From positions 1,240,001 to 1,304,000 of the forward strand of contig CP064979.1 of NCBI GenBank assembly GCA_016699575.1: DNA of 64,000 nt. Direction: 5' to 3'. The translations under genes were made by a program, and so were the position numbers. Of this stretch, positions 16,410 through 23,279 are shown one piece after another. Source of the stretch: Flavobacteriales bacterium. GTDB lineage: Bacteria; Bacteroidota; Bacteroidia; Flavobacteriales_F; PHOS-HE28. Numbering within the stretch: position 1 is the stretch's first letter; each line of letters starts with the position of its first letter. The notes beneath the pieces were generated by a model. It was not told the origin of the DNA, did not search any database, and worked only from the letters and a program-made list of their open reading frames with translations.

Positions 16410-16417
16410 TACTTTCG
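16410..16417 (+). promoter_or_regulatory. -7 box (TACTTTCG) of the monooxygenase gene
   Basis: The sequence fits TAnnTT(T/C)G and ends 15 bases before the ATG at 16433. The same octamer occurs before mutL and before the gene at 27131. The 140 bases between the GxxExxY repeat and this gene hold no other feature I can name. Confidence 0.5.
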
Positions 16418-16432
16418 GGCGATCACGGACGC

Positions 16433-18010
16433 ATGCCCATGAACCTTCGACCCCTCTTGCTCGGCGCTGCCACTGCATGGCTGCCGTATGCCACATCCGC
16501 ACAATCGCCCACATGGGCCGATGATGTGGCGTGCATCGTGTACACCCATTGCACACCCTGCCACCACGATGGCGGCGCAGGCCACTTCAGCCTGATGACC
16601 TACACCAACGCCTACAACGCGCGCTTCGATGTGGAAGGCTTCACGGCCCAGCGCTGGATGCCACCATGGCCGCCCGATGAGAACTACCGCGGACTCGCGC
16701 ACGAACGCACCCTGACGCAGGACGAGATCGACATCATAGGAGCATGGGTGCAAGGCGGTGCCCCTGAGGGCAACCCCAACGATGCGCCAACGCCGCCCGT
16801 GTACCTCAACGAAGTGGTGATCGACAACCCCGACGTGAGCGTGATCATGGACGACTACGTGATCCCTGCCAGCACCACGGACCTCTACCGCTGTTTTGTG
16901 ATGCCCGGCAATACCAGCGTTGACCAGTTCATCACCGGCATGGAAGTGATCCCCGGCAACACCGAAGTGGTGCACCACGTGCTCGTGTTCCAGGACACCA
17001 CTGGACAAGCGCAACAACTTGACAACGCCGATCCTCAACCCGGCTACACCAATTTCGGTGGTATCGGCGTGGATGATGCCAAGCTCATCGGCATCTGGGT
17101 ACCGGGCTCGCAACCCTATTTCACGCCCCCCGGCTTCGGCATCCAATTGAACGCAGGCGCCGACATCGTCATCCAAGTGCACTACCCCGCTGGGAGTGAT
17201 TTTGAGCTGGACAGTACCCGCGTGAACATGCAGTTGAGCAGCGCCAACCTCCGCAGCCTCGCCATCGACCCACTGCTGGAGCACGGCTTCACCATGACGG
17301 ACGGGCCGTTGATCATACCGCCGAACCAGGTGAAGACCTTCCACAACCAGTTCACCGTGCCCATCCCGGGCATCATTACGGCCATCGGTCCGCACGCGCA
17401 CAAGGTGTGCACCAGCATGAAGTGCTTCGCCACGCTGCCGAACAACGACACCATCCCGCTCATCGACATCCCGCAATGGGACTTCGCGTGGCAGGGGCTC
17501 TACGAGTTCCGCAAACCCATCTACCTGCCCATCAACAGCGTGCTGCACGGCGAAGCCACCTACGACAACACGACGAACAACGTCAACAATCCGAACGACC
17601 CGCCGGCATGGGTCTTCCTGGGCGAAGCCACCAACGACGAGATGATGCTGTTCTACTTCGCATGGTCCTTCGGCCTGCCGAACGATACGAACATCGTCAT
17701 CGATGGGACCACGCACGCCGAACACCACGATGGTTGCACCACCTCGTTCAACATCGGAATGAACGAAGCGTTGATGAACGCGGACGTTGACGTTTGGCCG
17801 ACGCTTGCCACCGACCATGTGAACGTGCAAGCGATCGACGGACGGGAAGTGCGCATCTTGGATGCATCCGGGCGAACGGCAAAAGCGATGCGTTACGCTG
17901 GCGGCCTCACCGCCGTTGGGGTCGATGGCCTCTCCCGCGGCGCATACGCATGCGAAGTGCGCGATGCGCTCGGACAGGTCATGTCACGAACCCCGATCAT
18001 CCTGGAATGA
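16433..18010 (+). CDS. Copper type II monooxygenase-like secreted protein with heme-c motif and T9SS tail
   Basis: The 525-residue product has a signal peptide (to TSAQ) and a single heme-binding CTPCH (residues 40-44) followed by a cytochrome-like MPPWPPDE segment. A two-domain region matches peptidylglycine/dopamine monooxygenases. His181-His182 in EVVHHVLVF and His250 in QVHYP would bind CuH. His321 and His323 in GPHAHKVC and Met404 or Met405 in DEMMLFYF would bind CuM. The C-terminal 75 residues are a T9SS sorting domain. The inferred role is copper-dependent hydroxylation at the cell surface, with the heme as possible electron donor; the substrate is unknown. It overlaps tadA by four bases. 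Confidence 0.82.
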   Translation: MPMNLRPLLLGAATAWLPYATSAQSPTWADDVACIVYTHCTPCHHDGGAGHFSLMTYTNAYNARFDVEGFTAQRWMPPWPPDENYRGLAHERTLTQDEIDIIGAWVQGGAPEGNPNDAPTPPVYLNEVVIDNPDVSVIMDDYVIPASTTDLYRCFVMPGNTSVDQFITGMEVIPGNTEVVHHVLVFQDTTGQAQQLDNADPQPGYTNFGGIGVDDAKLIGIWVPGSQPYFTPPGFGIQLNAGADIVIQVHYPAGSDFELDSTRVNMQLSSANLRSLAIDPLLEHGFTMTDGPLIIPPNQVKTFHNQFTVPIPGIITAIGPHAHKVCTSMKCFATLPNNDTIPLIDIPQWDFAWQGLYEFRKPIYLPINSVLHGEATYDNTTNNVNNPNDPPAWVFLGEATNDEMMLFYFAWSFGLPNDTNIVIDGTTHAEHHDGCTTSFNIGMNEALMNADVDVWPTLATDHVNVQAIDGREVRILDASGRTAKAMRYAGGLTAVGVDGLSRGAYACEVRDALGQVMSRTPIILE

Positions 18011-18456
18011 TCGCACCGCCGGGCGACGAGCACTTCATGCGGCACGCGCTGCGCGAGGCTGAACAGGCATTTGCCGCGGACGAGGTGCCCATCGGTGCCG
18101 TGATCGTGAGCAAGGACCGCATCATCGCACGTGGCCACAACCTGGTGGAGCGCCTGAACGATGCCACAGCGCACGCCGAGATGCAGAGCATCACCGCAGC
18201 GGCCGAGTTCATCGGCGGCAAGTACCTGCACGACTGCACCCTTTATGTGACCGTGGAGCCTTGCGTGATGTGCGCGGGTGCGCTCAACTGGTGCCACATC
18301 GGCCGCATCGTTTTCGGCGCGTTCGACGAGAAAGGCGGTTACCGCCGCATCGGTAGCACATTGCTGCACCCCAAAACGCAGGTGACCGGTGGCGTGCTCG
18401 AAGCCGAATGCGCCGACCTGATGAAGGCGTTCTTCAAAAAGAAGCGCGCGCTCTAA
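18007..18456 (+). CDS. tadA: tRNA adenosine(34) deaminase
   Basis: TadA converts A34 to inosine in tRNA-Arg(ACG). The 149-residue protein has the zinc site TAHAEMQSI (His56, catalytic Glu58) and EPCVMCAGAL (Cys86, Cys89), plus DEVPIGAVIV and a basic C-terminus (FFKKKRAL), as in bacterial TadA. A related nucleoside deaminase (guanine deaminase-like) is less likely given GALNWCHIGRIVFGAFDEKGG. The ATG at 18007 overlaps the preceding stop (ATGA). The stop TAA is immediately followed by a MITE-like element. Confidence 0.9.
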   Translation: MIAPPGDEHFMRHALREAEQAFAADEVPIGAVIVSKDRIIARGHNLVERLNDATAHAEMQSITAAAEFIGGKYLHDCTLYVTVEPCVMCAGALNWCHIGRIVFGAFDEKGGYRRIGSTLLHPKTQVTGGVLEAECADLMKAFFKKKRAL

Positions 18457-18617
18457 GAGCCTGTTTGTGATCTCTTGAACGAAGGGCTGCGAGGCTATTT
18501 TTCGTTCAGGCGCATCCGGAAGATCATCGCGTAGCGGTGCCTACGGGATCATTTTCCGGCGAAGCATGGGCGGAAAAGAGACCGGAGAGCGGGTTTGAAG
18601 AGATCCCAAACAGGCTC
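18457..18617. mobile_element. MITE-like element with 24/25-bp terminal inverted repeats
   Basis: The left end 18457-18480 (starting GAGCCTGTTTGTGATCTC) and right end 18593-18617 are inverted copies with only a few differences. The 161-base interior encodes nothing but holds a further hairpin around TCCGGAAGATCAT and ATCATTTTCCGG. It begins directly after the tadA TAA and ends inside the TAG of the opposing gene. A short TA-type target duplication is possible but cannot be proven from one copy. Confidence 0.75.
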
Positions 18618-18907
18618 TATCGCACGGCCACTGTGCCGGGCGGGCAGTTCTTCGCTGCGCGCGTGCTGCGGCGGCTCATCCTTCTCCAGTGCTTGCGGCC
18701 TTCGGGATCGAAGGCACGCGCAACGCTGAGGGTCCGGCCTTCTTTGGTGTGGCGTTTCACCTTCACCCGTTCCGCGGCCCGTTGCTCCCGTGCCTCGGCC
18801 TTCGGGTTGGGGGCAGGCGTGGCCGATGGCGTTGGATCGGCCGTGGTCTGTGCGGCGGCTGCGGTGCCCAGGAGCAAGGTGGCGGCCAAGATGATGATGC
18901 GGTTCAT
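18617..18907 (-). CDS. Small secreted basic protein, stop codon formed with the MITE end
   Basis: The 96-residue product has a clear signal peptide (IIILAATLLLGTAAAAQ), a Pro/Ala/Thr linker and a strongly basic region (EAREQRAAERVKVKRHTK, EGRKHWRRMSRRSTRAAK). I do not recognise a family. The stop TAG is built from TA of the gene and the first G of the inverted repeat at 18617. The original C-terminus may therefore have been longer and been cut by the insertion. It converges with tadA across the element. Confidence 0.6.
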   Translation of the reverse strand: MNRIIILAATLLLGTAAAAQTTADPTPSATPAPNPKAEAREQRAAERVKVKRHTKEGRTLSVARAFDPEGRKHWRRMSRRSTRAAKNCPPGTVAVR

Positions 18908-18985
18908 GTTGCAGGTTGTTGGTCCTCCATGGTGAACGCACGTACGCCGCGGATCCTTGCAACACGACCACCCCTTCTACCGGCC

Positions 18986-18993
18986 TACATTTG
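18986..18993 (+). promoter_or_regulatory. -7 box (TACATTTG) of the bacilliredoxin gene
   Basis: This is a perfect TAnnTTTG match ending 21 bases before the ATG at 19015. Confidence 0.6.
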
Positions 18994-19014
18994 CGCTCAC
19001 ATTCCAGAACTAAC

Positions 19015-19425
19015 ATGTACCCCGCAGAACTCACCGCCCCGATGGCCGCCGACCTGGCCAGCGTGGGTTTCGAAGAATTGAAGACCCCCGACCAAGTGGA
19101 CAAGGCCCTGGCCGCACCCGGCACCGTGCTGTGCGTGGTGAACAGCGTGTGCGGTTGTGCCGCTGGCGCAGCCCGTCCCGGCGTGAAGGCATCGCTCAAG
19201 GCCGCAAAGCACCCTGGCAAGCTCGTTACCGTGTTCGCCGGCGTTGACACCGACGCCGTGAACCGCGCCCGCCAGCATTTCCTGCCCTACCCGCCCAGCA
19301 GCCCCGCCATTGCGCTCTTCAAGGACGGTAAACTGGTGCACTTCGTGGAGCGCCACCATATCGAAGGCCGAACCGCCCAGATGATCGCCGACCACTTGGC
19401 CATGGCCTACGAAGAGTACTGCTGA
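19015..19425 (+). CDS. BrxA/BrxB family bacilliredoxin
   Basis: The 136-residue thioredoxin-fold protein opens MYPAELTAPMAADLASVGFE. It carries the CGC motif (NSVCGCAAG, Cys46 and Cys48) of the YphP/YqiW family, then FAGVDTDAV and HHIEGR, matching the full family length. Family members reduce mixed disulfides between proteins and low-molecular-weight thiols. In Bacteroidota the physiological thiol is uncertain. The start at 19015 is fixed by the conserved N-terminus and the -7 box. It precedes deoC by five bases and is probably co-transcribed with it. Confidence 0.9.
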   Translation: MYPAELTAPMAADLASVGFEELKTPDQVDKALAAPGTVLCVVNSVCGCAAGAARPGVKASLKAAKHPGKLVTVFAGVDTDAVNRARQHFLPYPPSSPAIALFKDGKLVHFVERHHIEGRTAQMIADHLAMAYEEYC

Positions 19426-19430
19426 GCACC

Positions 19431-20345
19431 ATGGCCGCGCCTATCTTGAACGGTCCCGTTCCACGAACGGCACCCACTGTGGACCAAGTGGGGGTCGAGG
19501 AGCGCGTGGCACGCATCAAGGCGCGCAGCCTCAAGAAGGAGACGAAGGTGCAGGGCATGAAGCTCGCACTGAGCATGATCGACCTCACCACGCTGGAAGG
19601 GGCCGACACGCCGAGCAAGGTGCAGCAGATGTGCTACAAAGCCATGCACCCGCACGACAGCCTTTCCGGGTTACCGACGGTTGCTGCGGTGTGCGTGTAT
19701 CCTTCGCTGGTGAAGGTGGCCAAGAAGGCCTTGGGCGAAAGCGGTGTGAAGGTGGCAAGTGTCTCAACCGCATTCCCCAGCGGCCAAGCGCCGCGCAACG
19801 TGAAGATCGCCGACACCAAGTTCGCCGTGAACGAAGGCGCCGATGAGATCGACATGGTGATCAGCCGCGGGAAGTTCCACAACGGCGACCACAATTTCGT
19901 GTTCGACGAGATCGCGGCCATCAAGGAAGCATGTGGCGCGGCGCGACTGAAAGTGATCCTCGAAACCGGCGAGCTTGGCACGTACGACAAAGTCCGTCTG
20001 GCCAGCGATATCGCTATTGCTGCGGGTGCGGACTTCATCAAGACGAGCACCGGCAAGATCAACCCGGCCGCCACCATGGAAGTGACCCTGGTGATGCTGC
20101 ACGCCATCCGCGACCACTACCTGAAGACCGGTCGCATGATCGCCATGAAGCCGGCCGGTGGCATACGCAAGAGCAAGGAAGCGCTGCACTACCTCATGAT
20201 GGTAAAAGAGGAACTCGGAACCGAATGGCTCGATCCGTTCTGGTTCCGTTTCGGTGCGAGCAGCCTGGCCAACGACATCCTGATGCAATTGCAGAAGGAA
20301 GTGGACGGCCACTACCAGAGCGCGGACTACTTCAGCGTTGACTGA
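19431..20345 (+). CDS. deoC: Deoxyribose-phosphate aldolase
   Basis: DeoC cleaves 2-deoxyribose 5-phosphate to glyceraldehyde 3-phosphate and acetaldehyde in nucleoside salvage. The 304-residue TIM barrel has the Schiff-base lysine in DFIKTSTGK (Lys204), the second catalytic lysine in AMKPAGGIR (Lys240) and the proton-relay region NEGADEIDMVI. It is longer than the E. coli enzyme and resembles the longer class with an N-terminal extension (VDQVGVEERVARIKARS). It lies five bases after the bacilliredoxin gene. Confidence 0.93.
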   Translation: MAAPILNGPVPRTAPTVDQVGVEERVARIKARSLKKETKVQGMKLALSMIDLTTLEGADTPSKVQQMCYKAMHPHDSLSGLPTVAAVCVYPSLVKVAKKALGESGVKVASVSTAFPSGQAPRNVKIADTKFAVNEGADEIDMVISRGKFHNGDHNFVFDEIAAIKEACGAARLKVILETGELGTYDKVRLASDIAIAAGADFIKTSTGKINPAATMEVTLVMLHAIRDHYLKTGRMIAMKPAGGIRKSKEALHYLMMVKEELGTEWLDPFWFRFGASSLANDILMQLQKEVDGHYQSADYFSVD

Positions 20346-20372
20346 AGGACGAGCCTCCGCAAAGGACTCCAC

Positions 20373-21287
20373 TTATCCTACCACGGCCCGGGCCTTACGG
20401 CTCCTGTCCTTCTTGCTCTTCACCATGAAGTAAACGATGAAGAAGATGAGCAGACCGAGCATCAAGCTGTTCTCCGGCCAATGCTCAGTGGGATGCACCC
20501 AGATCTCCTTGAACAGGTCCCAGCGTCCCATCACCTCGATGAAGTTCCAGAAGATCACCACTGTGGGTATGGCGTAACGCACTGCGTGGTCGAACGCGCG
20601 GATGCGCACCAGCTTGCTGATGAGATGCACGCTCCAGAACAGCGAGCCGAAGGCAACGACCCACGTAATGGGGTGGCGGTCGCCCGCAATGACGTCATCG
20701 TAGCACAGCAATAGCACAAGATAGAAGGTCCAGATGATCATGATCATCTCCAGGAAGGCGATGACAGAGAGCGGTCGCTGGGCTGGTGCGTTGACCGGCA
20801 CTGCGCGGTGCACACCCATGCGCTTCTGGAACCATGCGAAAAAGGTGCAGCGGGTGTGGCTGAAGAAAAACATGAGCAGCATGCTGCCCAATAGGCCGAT
20901 GGAACTGACCATCACCAGGTACTCGGGTTTGGTCACCACTTCACCATCCACGGTCAGCGGTGCAACGCTCAGCTTGTTGGCCACCCACACAAAGCTGAAC
21001 TCCACCCAGCCCGTCCATACGAGGACGCCACCGAGCGCACCGAGCAAGGTGGCATACAGGGCGCGGCCGGGGCGCGCTACGCCCCACCACAACAAGCCGC
21101 AGCCAATGGCTCCCACCACTGCTGCACTGGCGTACACAGCGGCCCCGAACCCGTGCTCCATCAGCACCATGAGCGCGTGGCCCAACGGCATCAGCAGCAG
21201 CACAATGACGAAGGCCAGCACGCCGGTGCCGTAGCGTTTCAGTAAAGTCTGCTCGGTTGATGCGTTCACGACTGCGAAGCACGCCAC
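20373..21287 (-). CDS. Multi-pass membrane protein of unknown function
   Basis: The 304-residue product has about seven or eight hydrophobic helices: LAFVIVLLLMPLGHALMVLM, VYASAAVVGAIGCGLLWWGV, LVMVSSIGLLGSMLLMFFF and IWTFYLVLLLCY, with a final LGLLIFFIVYFMV before a basic tail. A W-rich segment (WVEFSFVWVANKL) precedes a short loop. I do not recognise the family. The first codon is a GTG at 21287, and the next in-frame ATG is about 33 residues in, so the start is uncertain. It reads in the same direction as aspS, 69 bases downstream of it. Confidence 0.7.
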   Translation of the reverse strand: MACFAVVNASTEQTLLKRYGTGVLAFVIVLLLMPLGHALMVLMEHGFGAAVYASAAVVGAIGCGLLWWGVARPGRALYATLLGALGGVLVWTGWVEFSFVWVANKLSVAPLTVDGEVVTKPEYLVMVSSIGLLGSMLLMFFFSHTRCTFFAWFQKRMGVHRAVPVNAPAQRPLSVIAFLEMIMIIWTFYLVLLLCYDDVIAGDRHPITWVVAFGSLFWSVHLISKLVRIRAFDHAVRYAIPTVVIFWNFIEVMGRWDLFKEIWVHPTEHWPENSLMLGLLIFFIVYFMVKSKKDRSRKARAVVG

Positions 21288-21356
21288 CCGACCCAGCCGT
21301 CACAATACTGCGATCGTGGTACCGGGCTCGATGGTGACCGAACGCCTTTGCGAGCC

Positions 21357-23132
21357 TCAACCCTTCACCTCGATCCCAAGCTCCTTCATCTGCACGTCAT
21401 CGATCCGGCTCGGCGCATCGATCATCACATCGCGGCCGGAGTTGTTCTTCGGGAACGCGATGAACTCACGGATGTCCGTGCGGCCGCCGAAGAGCGATAC
21501 CCAGCGGTCGAAGCCGAACGCACAACCACCGTGCGGAGGAGCGCCGTACTCAAAGGCATCCATGAGGAAACCGAATTTGTAGCGGGCATCCTCGTCGCTG
21601 AAGCCGAGGACACGGAACATGCGCTCCTGCAGTTCGCGTTCGTGGATACGGATGCTCCCGCCGCCGATCTCGGTGCCGTTGATCACCAGGTCGTAGGCGT
21701 TGGCGTTCACAGCGCCGGGGTCACTTTCGAGCAGGTGGGCGTGCTCCGGTTTGGGTGCCGTGAACGGGTGGTGCTTGGCGTGCCAGCGTCCGCTCTCTTC
21801 ATCGTGTTCCAGCAGCGGAAAGTCAACGACCCAAAGTGGTTTGAACGACCATGGGTCGCGCAAGCCGAGCTGATCGCCCAGATGCAAGCGCAGCTCGTTC
21901 AGTTGCTTGCGGGTCTTCTCGGCAGGCCCTGCCATGATGCACAACAGATCACCTTGCTTCATGTTGAAGCGGGCAGCCCATGCTTGCAGCTGCTCAGGTG
22001 AGAAGAATTTGTCCACCGTGCTCTTCAGGCCTTCTTCCGTCCACTTCAGGAAGATGATGCCCGTGGCGCCTATCTGCGGGCGCTTCACGAAGTCGATCAG
22101 TGCATCGGTCTGCTTGCGGCTCCAATTCGCGCATCCCTCGGCGTTCACACCGACCACGAGTTCAGCATCGTCGAAAACCTTAAAGCCGGATCCTTGGGCC
22201 AGGTTGGCCCCCTCTCCTTGGGAGAGGGGGTTGGGGGTGAGGTAGTTGAACCTCATCCCGAAGCGCAGGTCCGGTTTGTCGCAACCGTACAAGCGCATCG
22301 CCTCCGCATAGGTCATGCGCGGGAACGGCTCGCTGAACTCCTTGCCGAGCACTGCTTTGAACAAATGCTTGGCCATGCCTTCGACAAGTCCGAGCACGTT
22401 CTCCTGCTCCACGAAGGCCATCTCCATGTCGATCTGCGTGAACTCCGGCTGGCGGTCCTGGCGCAGGTCCTCGTCCCGGAAACACTTCACCAACTGGAAA
22501 TACCGGTCGAAGCCGGCCACCATCAGCAGTTGCTTGAAGGTCTGCGGGCTTTGCGGCAGCGCGTAGAACTCACCTTGGTTCATGCGGCTGGGCACCACGA
22601 AGTCGCGCGCACCTTCAGGAGTGCTTTTGATGAGCACCGGCGTTTCCACCTCCAGGAACTGCTGCTGGCTGAGGTAATTACGCGCTTCGATGGCCATGCG
22701 GTGGCGCAGCTCGATCCCCTTACGAACGCTATTGCGCCGCAGGTCCAGGTAGCGGTACTTCATCCGAAGCTCGTCGCCGCCGTCGGTCTCGTCCTCAATG
22801 GTGAAGGGCGGCGTCTTGGCGCTGTTCAGCACTTTCAGTTCCGTGGCGATGATCTCCACTTCGCCGGTGGGCATGTTGGCGTTCTTGCTCTCGCGCTCCC
22901 GCACGGCGCCTATGACCTGTACCACGAATTCGCGGCCCAGCGAGCGGGCCGTTTCGCGCAGCGTGGCATTGCTCTCGGCATTGAAGGTGAGCTGCGTGAT
23001 ACCGTAGCGATCGCGCAGGTCAACGAAGGTCATGCCGCCCAGGTCGCGGGTGCGCTGCACCCAGCCTGCAAGGGTCACGGTCTTTCCAGCGTCGGTGAGG
23101 CGGAGTTCGCCACAAGTGTGGGTGCGGAACAT
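21357..23132 (-). CDS. aspS: Aspartate-tRNA ligase, carrying an in-frame repeat insertion; its 5' end is duplicated
   Basis: AspS charges tRNA-Asp. The 591-residue protein has the N-terminal OB fold (VTLAGWVQRTRDLGGMTFVDLRD), class II motif 2 (FDRYFQLVKCFRDEDLRQDRQPEFTQ, split here by comma-free reading but intact), a GAD-type insertion domain and motif 3 (FGFDRWVSLFGG). Residues 298-308 (LTPNPLSQGEG) are encoded by a palindromic repeat and interrupt the normal path from RFGMRF to GFKVFDDAELV. The first 110 bases recur at 24959-25068, with a cargo gene between the copies, so this copy has lost the native upstream region. The alternative reading, that the outer copy is a late duplicate, is less likely because that one carries the promoter-like box. 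Confidence 0.95.
   Translation of the reverse strand: MFRTHTCGELRLTDAGKTVTLAGWVQRTRDLGGMTFVDLRDRYGITQLTFNAESNATLRETARSLGREFVVQVIGAVRERESKNANMPTGEVEIIATELKVLNSAKTPPFTIEDETDGGDELRMKYRYLDLRRNSVRKGIELRHRMAIEARNYLSQQQFLEVETPVLIKSTPEGARDFVVPSRMNQGEFYALPQSPQTFKQLLMVAGFDRYFQLVKCFRDEDLRQDRQPEFTQIDMEMAFVEQENVLGLVEGMAKHLFKAVLGKEFSEPFPRMTYAEAMRLYGCDKPDLRFGMRFNYLTPNPLSQGEGANLAQGSGFKVFDDAELVVGVNAEGCANWSRKQTDALIDFVKRPQIGATGIIFLKWTEEGLKSTVDKFFSPEQLQAWAARFNMKQGDLLCIMAGPAEKTRKQLNELRLHLGDQLGLRDPWSFKPLWVVDFPLLEHDEESGRWHAKHHPFTAPKPEHAHLLESDPGAVNANAYDLVINGTEIGGGSIRIHERELQERMFRVLGFSDEDARYKFGFLMDAFEYGAPPHGGCAFGFDRWVSLFGGRTDIREFIAFPKNNSGRDVMIDAPSRIDDVQMKELGIEVKG
22203..22243. repeat. Palindromic element in frame within aspS
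   Basis: CCCCCTCTCC (22208-22217) and GGAGAGGGGG (22221-22230) form a perfect ten-base stem around TTG, followed by TTGGGGGTGAG. This is a repeat type (LTPNPLSxGEG when translated) that I have seen in many environmental genomes. Here it adds about 11-13 residues to an essential enzyme. Related copies lie at 46357-46402 and 46524-46567. Confidence 0.85.
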
Positions 23133-23133
23133 G
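23024..23133. repeat. 110-bp direct repeat, inner copy (5' end of the functional aspS)
   Basis: It matches 24959-25068 at 107 of 110 positions. The similarity starts one base before the ATG and runs to codon 36-37. The three differences are all synonymous where aspS codes (ACT/ACC, GCT/GCC, ACC/ACG). Confidence 0.95.
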
Positions 23134-23220
23134 AGGTTGATTGGAGTTTGTTCACCACCACCGGTGGCGATGCTGTATCATACTATCCTTCGCTCTGATT
23201 TTCAGAGGGATGCGATTGAG

Positions 23221-23279
23221 GGGGGTTTGATAGCGTGAAGCAAAGTTTGATGGAAGCATGCAACCACTATCAAACTCCC
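23221..23279 (-). terminator. Long-stem hairpin at the end of the cargo gene
   Basis: GGGGGTTTGATAG (23221-23233) and CTATCAAACTCCC (23267-23279) pair at 12 of 13 positions around a 33-base loop. The structure overlaps the stop of the cargo gene (23270) and may end its transcript. A second small palindrome, CTCTGA-TTT-TCAGAG, lies at 23193-23207. An AAACTTTG box on the minus strand at 23241-23248 could be a new promoter for aspS. Confidence 0.5.

Noticed and set aside
16409..17830. A 473-codon minus-strand frame opposite the monooxygenase gene
   Set aside because: The plus-strand frame has a signal peptide, copper ligands and a T9SS tail. The minus frame is compositionally a shadow.
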